Below are positions 58,832 to 64,000 of a stretch of 64,000 bases of DNA, piece after piece. The translations under genes were made by a program, and so were the position numbers. Each line of letters begins with the position of its first letter. The first letter of the stretch is position 1. Origin of the DNA: Miltoncostaea sp963771025 (GTDB lineage Bacteria; Actinomycetota; Thermoleophilia; Miltoncostaeales; Miltoncostaeaceae). The notes below the pieces were generated by a model that saw only the letters and a list, made by a program, of their open reading frames with translations, was not told where the DNA came from and ran no database searches. The stretch spans positions 1-64,000 of the forward strand of contig CAVYRL010000002.1 of assembly GCA_963771025.1 (NCBI GenBank), read 5' to 3'.

Positions 58832-60561
58832 GGGGGGCGACGGGCGCGCTCGTGCGCGCCACCCGCCTGGCGGCGCCCGGGCGCCGGCGGCTGTGGCTCT
58901 CGCTACTGATGGGCGTCCTCGCCGCGGGCGCCGGCATCGGCCTGCTGGCGACGTCCGGATACCTGATCAGCGCCGCCGCCCTGGGCCCGCCGATCCTCAC
59001 GCTGACCGTCGCGATCGTCGGCGTGCGCGCGTTCGCGGTGATCCGCTCGGGGTCGCGCTACGCCGAGCGGCTGCTCTCCCACGATGTCGCGCTGAGGGTG
59101 CAGGCGCGGACGCGGCGCACGTTCTACGACCGACTGGTTCCCCTGGTGCCGGGCGGTCTTCCGAGGATGCGCGAGGGGGATCTGCTCAGCCGCGCCGTGG
59201 CCGATGTCGACGCGCTCCAGCACCTCTACGTGCGCGCGCTGGGTCCGCCCGTCGTCGCCCTGATCGTGTGCGCCCTCGCGGCCGCCATCGCCGCGATCAT
59301 GCTGCCCGCGGCCGGGATCGCCCTCGCGCTGCTGCTGGGGGTCGCGGCGATCGGCCTGCCCCTGCTGTCGGGCGCCGCGGGCCGACGGGCGGGCCGGCGC
59401 CAGGCGCCGGCCCGCGCCGCCCTCACCGCGGAGGTCCTCGAGGCGGTGCGGTTCGCGCCGGAGCTGGCCGCCTACGGGCTGGAGGAGGATCGCATCGCGC
59501 GCGTGCGCGACGCCGACCACGACCTGGCCCGCGTCTCGCGTTCCGACGCGGCGATCGGCGCCACCAGCACCGGCGCGGTCGTCGCCCTGGCGGGTGTCGC
59601 CGCCGCGACGGTGCTCGCGGTGGCCATCCCCGCGGTCGGCGGAGGATGGCTCGACGGAGTGCTGCTGGCGGCGCTGGCGCTGCTCGCTCTGGCCGCGGTG
59701 GACGCGCTCGCTCCCCTGCCCGCGGCGGCGCAGCACCTGGCCGCCACCGCCTCCGCGATGAGGCGCCTGGAGGAGATCACGGAGCGACCGCCGCCGGTCG
59801 CGGACCCCGCCGATCCTCTGCCCGTCGGGCGGCGCCCGGCACTCGCACTCGCCGGCGCCCGCCTGCGGTACTCACCGGATGGCCCCTGGGTGCTCGACGG
59901 CGTCGATCTGCGACTCGATCCGGGCAGCCGTGTCGCGGTCGTCGGCGCGAGCGGCGCCGGCAAGAGCACCATCGCCAACGTGCTCGTGCGCTTCCGCGAT
60001 CTGGACGACGGTCACGCCACCATCGACGGCGTCAACGTCCGCCGGTACGCCCAGGACGACATCCGGCGGGCGGTGCGGCTGTGCGAGCAGGACGCGCATC
60101 TGTTCGCGGCCAGCATCGCGGACAACGTCCGGATCGGCGATCCCGGCGCCGACGATCCGCGGGTGCGGCGGGCGCTTGCGCGCGCCGGTCTCGCAGCGTG
60201 GCTGGACGGCCTGCCCGAGGGGCTCGACACGCCGGTCGGAGAGGCGGGCGCTCAGGTCTCCGGCGGGCAGCGAAGCCGGATCGCGCTGGCGCGGGCCCTT
60301 GTCTCCGGGGCGCCGGTGCTGATCCTGGACGAGCCCACCGCCCACCTCGACGCCGTGTCCACAGAGGCCTTCGTCGAGGACGTGATCGCGGGCGCCGGCG
60401 ACCAGTCCGTGTTGCTCATCACCCACTCTCCGATCGGCCTGGAGAGGTTCGACGAGATCGTTCTGCTCGAGGACGGCCACGTGATCGCCCGGGGCCCCGA
60501 CGACGCGTTGCGCGACAACCCGCGTTACAGAGCCCTGCTGGGCCTCGACGGGACGGCATGA
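58828..60561 (+). CDS. cydC: CydC: ABC-type thiol/haem exporter subunit
   Basis: This 577-residue protein has six helices, GASGAGKST (Walker A), VSGGQRSRIALARAL (signature) and LILDEPTAHLD (Walker B). ATG 58828 overlaps the cydD stop. The operon continues after 13 bases into the broken acetate-kinase gene. Confidence 0.92.
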   Translation: MRGATGALVRATRLAAPGRRRLWLSLLMGVLAAGAGIGLLATSGYLISAAALGPPILTLTVAIVGVRAFAVIRSGSRYAERLLSHDVALRVQARTRRTFYDRLVPLVPGGLPRMREGDLLSRAVADVDALQHLYVRALGPPVVALIVCALAAAIAAIMLPAAGIALALLLGVAAIGLPLLSGAAGRRAGRRQAPARAALTAEVLEAVRFAPELAAYGLEEDRIARVRDADHDLARVSRSDAAIGATSTGAVVALAGVAAATVLAVAIPAVGGGWLDGVLLAALALLALAAVDALAPLPAAAQHLAATASAMRRLEEITERPPPVADPADPLPVGRRPALALAGARLRYSPDGPWVLDGVDLRLDPGSRVAVVGASGAGKSTIANVLVRFRDLDDGHATIDGVNVRRYAQDDIRRAVRLCEQDAHLFAASIADNVRIGDPGADDPRVRRALARAGLAAWLDGLPEGLDTPVGEAGAQVSGGQRSRIALARALVSGAPVLILDEPTAHLDAVSTEAFVEDVIAGAGDQSVLLITHSPIGLERFDEIVLLEDGHVIARGPDDALRDNPRYRALLGLDGTA

Positions 60562-60574
60562 GAGAGTCGAACGG

Positions 60575-61649
60575 GTGACTGCGGACGACCGCGGTGGCCC
60601 CGTGCTGACGGCGAACGCGGGATCGACCGGAATCAAGATCAGCATCGTCGATCGCGCCGAGCGGTCCACCCGGATCCGCTCCTTCGGGGAGGCCCCGTCG
60701 CGGATCGCGGCCATCGGGCACCGCATCGTCTTCGGCGGGCCCTTCGTCGCGCCCGTCCTGATCGACGACGAGGTCGTCCGCGACCTGCGCGCGCAGGTTG
60801 GCGTGGCGCCGCTCCACAACGCGCCGGCCCTGGCCGTCATCGACCAGGCCCGGGCGGCGTTCCCCGGGGTGCCCCAGGTGGCGGCCTTCGACACCGCCTT
60901 CCACGCGGGTATCCCCGAGGAGGCGTCCGTGTACGCCGTGCCCACAGCCTGGCGCGAGCGCCACGACGTGCGCCGCCACGGATTCCACGGCCTGTCCGTA
61001 GAGTGGGCCGTGGGCCGCGCGACCGCATTGCTCGCGCCCTCTCGGGACGCCGGGCGCATGGTGGTGTGCCACCTTGGCGGCGGCGCGTCGGCGACCGCCG
61101 TGCGCGGCGGGCGGTCCATCGACACGAGCATGGGCTTCAGCCCGCTGGAGGGGCTCGTGATGGCGACCCGCTCCGGATCGATCGACCCCGACATCCCACT
61201 TCACCTGGTGCTGCAGGCCGGCACCCCCCCCGAGGAGGTACAACGCGTGCTGAACCACGAGAGCGGGCTGGCGGCCCTCGCGGGAACCGCCGACATGCGC
61301 GAGGTCGAGGCGGCCGCCGGGACCGGTGACGGACGCGGCGGCCCTGGCACTCGCGGTCCACGACCACCGCCTGGCCGGGACCGTCGCGGCGATGGCCGCC
61401 TCCCTCGGCGGCCTGGACGCCGTCGTGTTCACCGGCGGCGTCGGCGAGGGGTCGGCGCGGGTTCGCGCGGAGATCGCCCGCCGGCTCGACTTCCTCGGGA
61501 TGGAGATCGACCCCGGCCACAACGCCGACCCCTCGGGGGACGCCGACGTCTCGACAGAACGCGCGGCGGTGCGCACCCTGGTGGTGCACTCCCGGGAGGA
61601 CGTCGTCATCGCACGGGCCGCCCGCGCCGTGGTCGGGAGCGCGCGATGA
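60575..61649 (+). pseudogene. ackA: Acetate kinase, interrupted by a single-base frameshift
   Basis: From a GTG at 60575 the frame reads LTANAGSTGIKISIVDR (phosphate/ATP loop), AIGHRIVFGGP, VPQVAAFDTAFHAGIPE, RRHGFHGLSVEWAVG, CHLGGGASATAVRGGRSIDT and LNHESGLAALAGTADMREVE. At about 61319-61326 the match shifts one frame and continues with VTDAAALALAVHDHRL and LDAVVFTGGVGEGS to 61649. Removing one G in ACCGGTGAC restores a protein of about 357 residues. It overlaps the phosphoketolase start (ATGA). It may be a true mutation or an assembly error. Confidence 0.85.
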
Positions 61650-64000
61650 CGCCCGCCAACGGGGTCGCCCTCGACGACGCGGAGGTGGAGCGCCTCAACG
61701 CGTACTGGCGCGCGGCCAACTACCTCTCGGTCGGCCAGATCTACCTTCTCGACAACCCGCTGCTGCTCGAGCCGCTGCGCATCGAGCACATCAAGCCGCG
61801 GCTGCTCGGCCACTGGGGCACGTCGCCCGGGCTCAACTTCATCTACGCCCACATGAACCGCGCGATCGTGGCGCGGGACATCGAGGCCCTGTTCGTCACG
61901 GGCCCGGGCCACGGCGGGCCGGCGATCGTCGCCAACACGTACCTCGAGGGGACCTACTCCGAGGTGTACCCGGAGGTCGGCCGGGACGCCGAGGGCCTGC
62001 GCCGTCTCTTTCGCCAGTTCTCGTTCCCGGGAGGCATCCCGAGCCACGTGGCGCCGGAGACGCCCGGGTCGATCCACGAGGGCGGCGAGCTCGGCTATTC
62101 GCTGACCCACGCCTACGGCGCCGCCTTCGACAACCCCGACCTCGTCGTGTGCTGCGTCGTGGGCGACGGCGAGGCCGAGACCGGGCCGCTGGCGGCCAGC
62201 TGGCACTCGAACAAATTCCTCGACCCGGCCGGCGATGGCGCGGTGCTGCCGATCCTCCACCTCAACGGCTACAAGATCGCGAACCCCACGATCCTCGCGC
62301 GGATCTCGCCCGCCGAGCTGACGGCGCTCATGAACGGCTACGGGCATCGCCCCCTGTTCGTCGAGGGGTCCGACCCGGTCCTCATGCACCGCGCGATGGC
62401 GGCGGCGCTCGACGAGGCCCTGGACGACATCGCGCGGATCCGCCGCGGCGCGCGCGAGGGCGGAGAGCGGACACGTCCTCTCTGGCCGATGATCGTGCTG
62501 CGGACGCCCAAGGGCTGGACGGGCCCGAAGGAGGTCGAACGGCCTGCCCACCGAGGGGTCGTGGCGCTCGCACCAGGTCCCGCTCAGCGGCCTGGCCGAG
62601 AACCCCGCGCACCTCGCCCAGCTGGAGTCATGGCTGCTGTCCTATCGCCCGCGTGAGCTGTTCGACGCGGAGGGGGCCCTTGTCCCGGAGCTCGCCGGGC
62701 TGCCGCCGACGGGGGAGCGGCGCATGAGCGCGAGCCCCCATGCCAACGGCGGCACGATCATGCGCCCGCTGGCGCTCCCCGACTTCCGCGACTACGCGGT
62801 CGACGTGCCCGAGCCCGGAGCGACCGAGGCCGAGTCCACCCGCGTCCTCGGCGGACTGCTGCGGGACGTGATGAGCAACAACGCCGCGCACCACAACTTC
62901 CGGTTGTTCGGTCCCGACGAGACGGCCTCCAACCGCCTGAGCGCGGTGTTCGAGGTCACCGAACGCGCCTGGGAGGCCGAGCACCTCGATACCGACGACC
63001 ACCTCGCCACCGACGGGCGCGTGATGGAGGTCCTGAGCGAGCACCTCTGCCAGGGATGGCTCGAGGGCTACCTGCTGACGGGCCGCCACGGCATGTTCAA
63101 CTGCTACGAGGCCTTCATCCACATCATCGACGCGATGTTCAACCAGCACGCCAAGTGGCTGAAGGTGTCGCGCGTCATCCCGTGGCGTCGGCCGATCGCG
63201 TCGCTCAACTACCTGCTCACCTCGCATGTCTGGCGGCAGGATCACAACGGCTTCTCGCACCAGGATCCGGGGTTCATCGACCACGTCGCCAGCAAGCGGG
63301 CCGAGGTCGCGCGGATCTACCTGCCCCCGGACGCCAACTGCCTGCTGTCGGTGGCCGACCACTGCCTGCGCAGCCGCGACTACGTCAACGTGATCGTGGC
63401 GGGCAAGCAGCCCGAGGCGCAGTGGCTCGACATGGAGCAGGCGGTCGCCCACTGCACGCGCGGCATCGGCATCTGGGAGTGGGCGAGCAGCGATGCCGGC
63501 ACGACGCCCGATGTGGTCATGGCCTGCGCCGGCGACGTGCCCACGCTCGAGACCCTCGCGGCCGTCGACCTGCTGTCGCGGCACCTGCCGGACCTGCGGG
63601 TGCGCGTGGTCAACGTGGTCAACCTGATGCGGCTGGAGCCCGACTCCCAGCACCCGCACGGGCTCCCGGACGCGGCCTTCGACGCCCTGTTCACGGTCGA
63701 TCGCCCGGTGATCTTCGCCTTCCACGGCTACCCGACCCTGATCCACCGGCTCACGTACCGGCGGGCGAACCACGCCAACATGCACGTGCGCGGCTACATG
63801 GAGGAGGGTACGACCACCACGCCGTTCGACATGCTGATGCTCAACGACCTGGACCGGTTCCATCTGGTGATGGACGTCATCGACCGGGTGCCCGGGCTGG
63901 GCGAGCGCGAGGCCACGCTGCGTCAGCGGATGGTGGACGAGCGCCTCCGGATGCGCGAGTACACCCGGGCGGTCGGCGCCGACCACCCCGACGTCACGGA
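61646..64000 (+). pseudogene. xfp: Phosphoketolase, frameshifted and cut by the window edge
   Basis: The first frame reads YWRAANYLSVGQIYLLDNPL, VTGPGHGGPAIVANTYLEGT, VVGDGEAETGPLA (thiamine diphosphate site) and LRTPKGWTGPKEV. After 62538 the match moves to another frame: GLPTEGSWRSHQVPLSG, FNCYEAFIHIIDAMFNQHAK, SHVWRQDHNGFSHQDPGFID and on to the right edge. One extra A (GTCGAACGG for GTCGACGG) explains it. Phosphoketolase splits xylulose- or fructose-phosphate to acetyl phosphate, which acetate kinase uses for ATP. The C-terminus lies beyond 64000. Confidence 0.9.

Noticed and set aside
61310..61340. Programmed frameshift in acetate kinase
   Set aside because: No slippery heptamer, Shine-Dalgarno-like spacer or pseudoknot is evident, and acetate kinases are not known to need one.
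1..64000. CRISPR arrays, rRNA genes, prophage structural genes
   Set aside because: No spaced direct repeats, no rRNA-like stretch and no capsid, tail or integrase gene could be recognised.

Overview
The window is high-GC, gene-dense DNA. The content (QcrCAB-type bc complex, DUF3618/holin-like pair, a C-H-C CsoR, a hydrolase/nucleotidyl cyclase fusion, RskA-like anti-sigma factors, a stand-alone LigD-type polymerase domain) points to an actinomycetote. Thermoleophilia/Solirubrobacterales or a relative is my best guess; this is inference from gene content, not a phylogeny. Gene order, single-gene remnants and several one-base frameshifts suggest an environmental isolate or a metagenome-assembled contig.

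Layout. 1-1.6 kb is a graveyard: pieces of a membrane protein, of qcrB, of a STAS protein and of an IS3-type transposase. 1.7-8.6 kb is one tightly coupled respiratory operon (holin-like protein, DUF3618, coxB, coxA, a small membrane protein, ctaG-like, qcrC, qcrA, qcrB); from coxB/coxA to qcrA/qcrB every junction is a 4-bp GTGA stop/start overlap. 8.7-17.2 kb is accessory DNA: DUF6328, an ApbE/ferric-reductase-like trio, a glyoxalase-like gene, a GST/glutaredoxin-like gene, a hydrolase-cyclase fusion, two tRNA 3'-half remnants and many relics (LuxR, MFS, permease, GYD, thioesterase). 17.3-20.3 kb holds an ECF sigma factor with a membrane partner and uppP.

20.3-28.2 kb is a copper/heavy-metal island: copZ, a secreted protein and copA run left, csoR, a CPD-motif P1B ATPase and a DHA2 MFS pump run right, and four related G-tract operator-like sites lie at the two control regions. 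28.3-32.3 kb is a YnjBCD-like ABC importer. It is followed by an orphan radical SAM gene, a MerA-like reductase, an NrtS-like protein, and a small operon of two zinc-binding proteins, a Crp/Fnr regulator and an internally deleted flavoprotein.

38.8-40.4 kb is glnK-amtB, with a PII T-loop that lacks Tyr51. 40.5-43.2 kb looks like a small LysR regulon: an AhpD-like gene, the LysR gene and a methyltransferase, with matched LysR boxes and promoter elements on both sides. 43.2-48.3 kb has a TlpA-like protein, an ECF sigma/anti-sigma pair and a coupled lipid/redox cassette (CDP-alcohol phosphotransferase, VTT protein, flavoprotein disulfide reductase, thioredoxin-fold protein). 48.3-54.4 kb has stress and repair genes (TfoX-N, haloacid dehalogenase, SnoaL-like proteins, exonuclease III, LigD polymerase domain) and a nonapeptide-repeat protein coupled to an RDD protein. 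54.6-60.6 kb is a complete cydABDC operon. It is followed by acetate kinase and phosphoketolase, both interrupted by single-base frameshifts; the second runs off the right edge.

Together the genes describe an aerobe with two terminal oxidases (a haem-copper oxidase fed by a bc complex, and a bd quinol oxidase for low oxygen), copper defence, regulated ammonium uptake and possibly a phosphoketolase-acetate route. The best leads for new biology are the shared LysR promoter architecture, the CsoR-box-linked MFS pump and CPD ATPase, the oxidase subunit I with altered proton-channel residues, the PII protein without Tyr51, and the nonapeptide-repeat/RDD pair.
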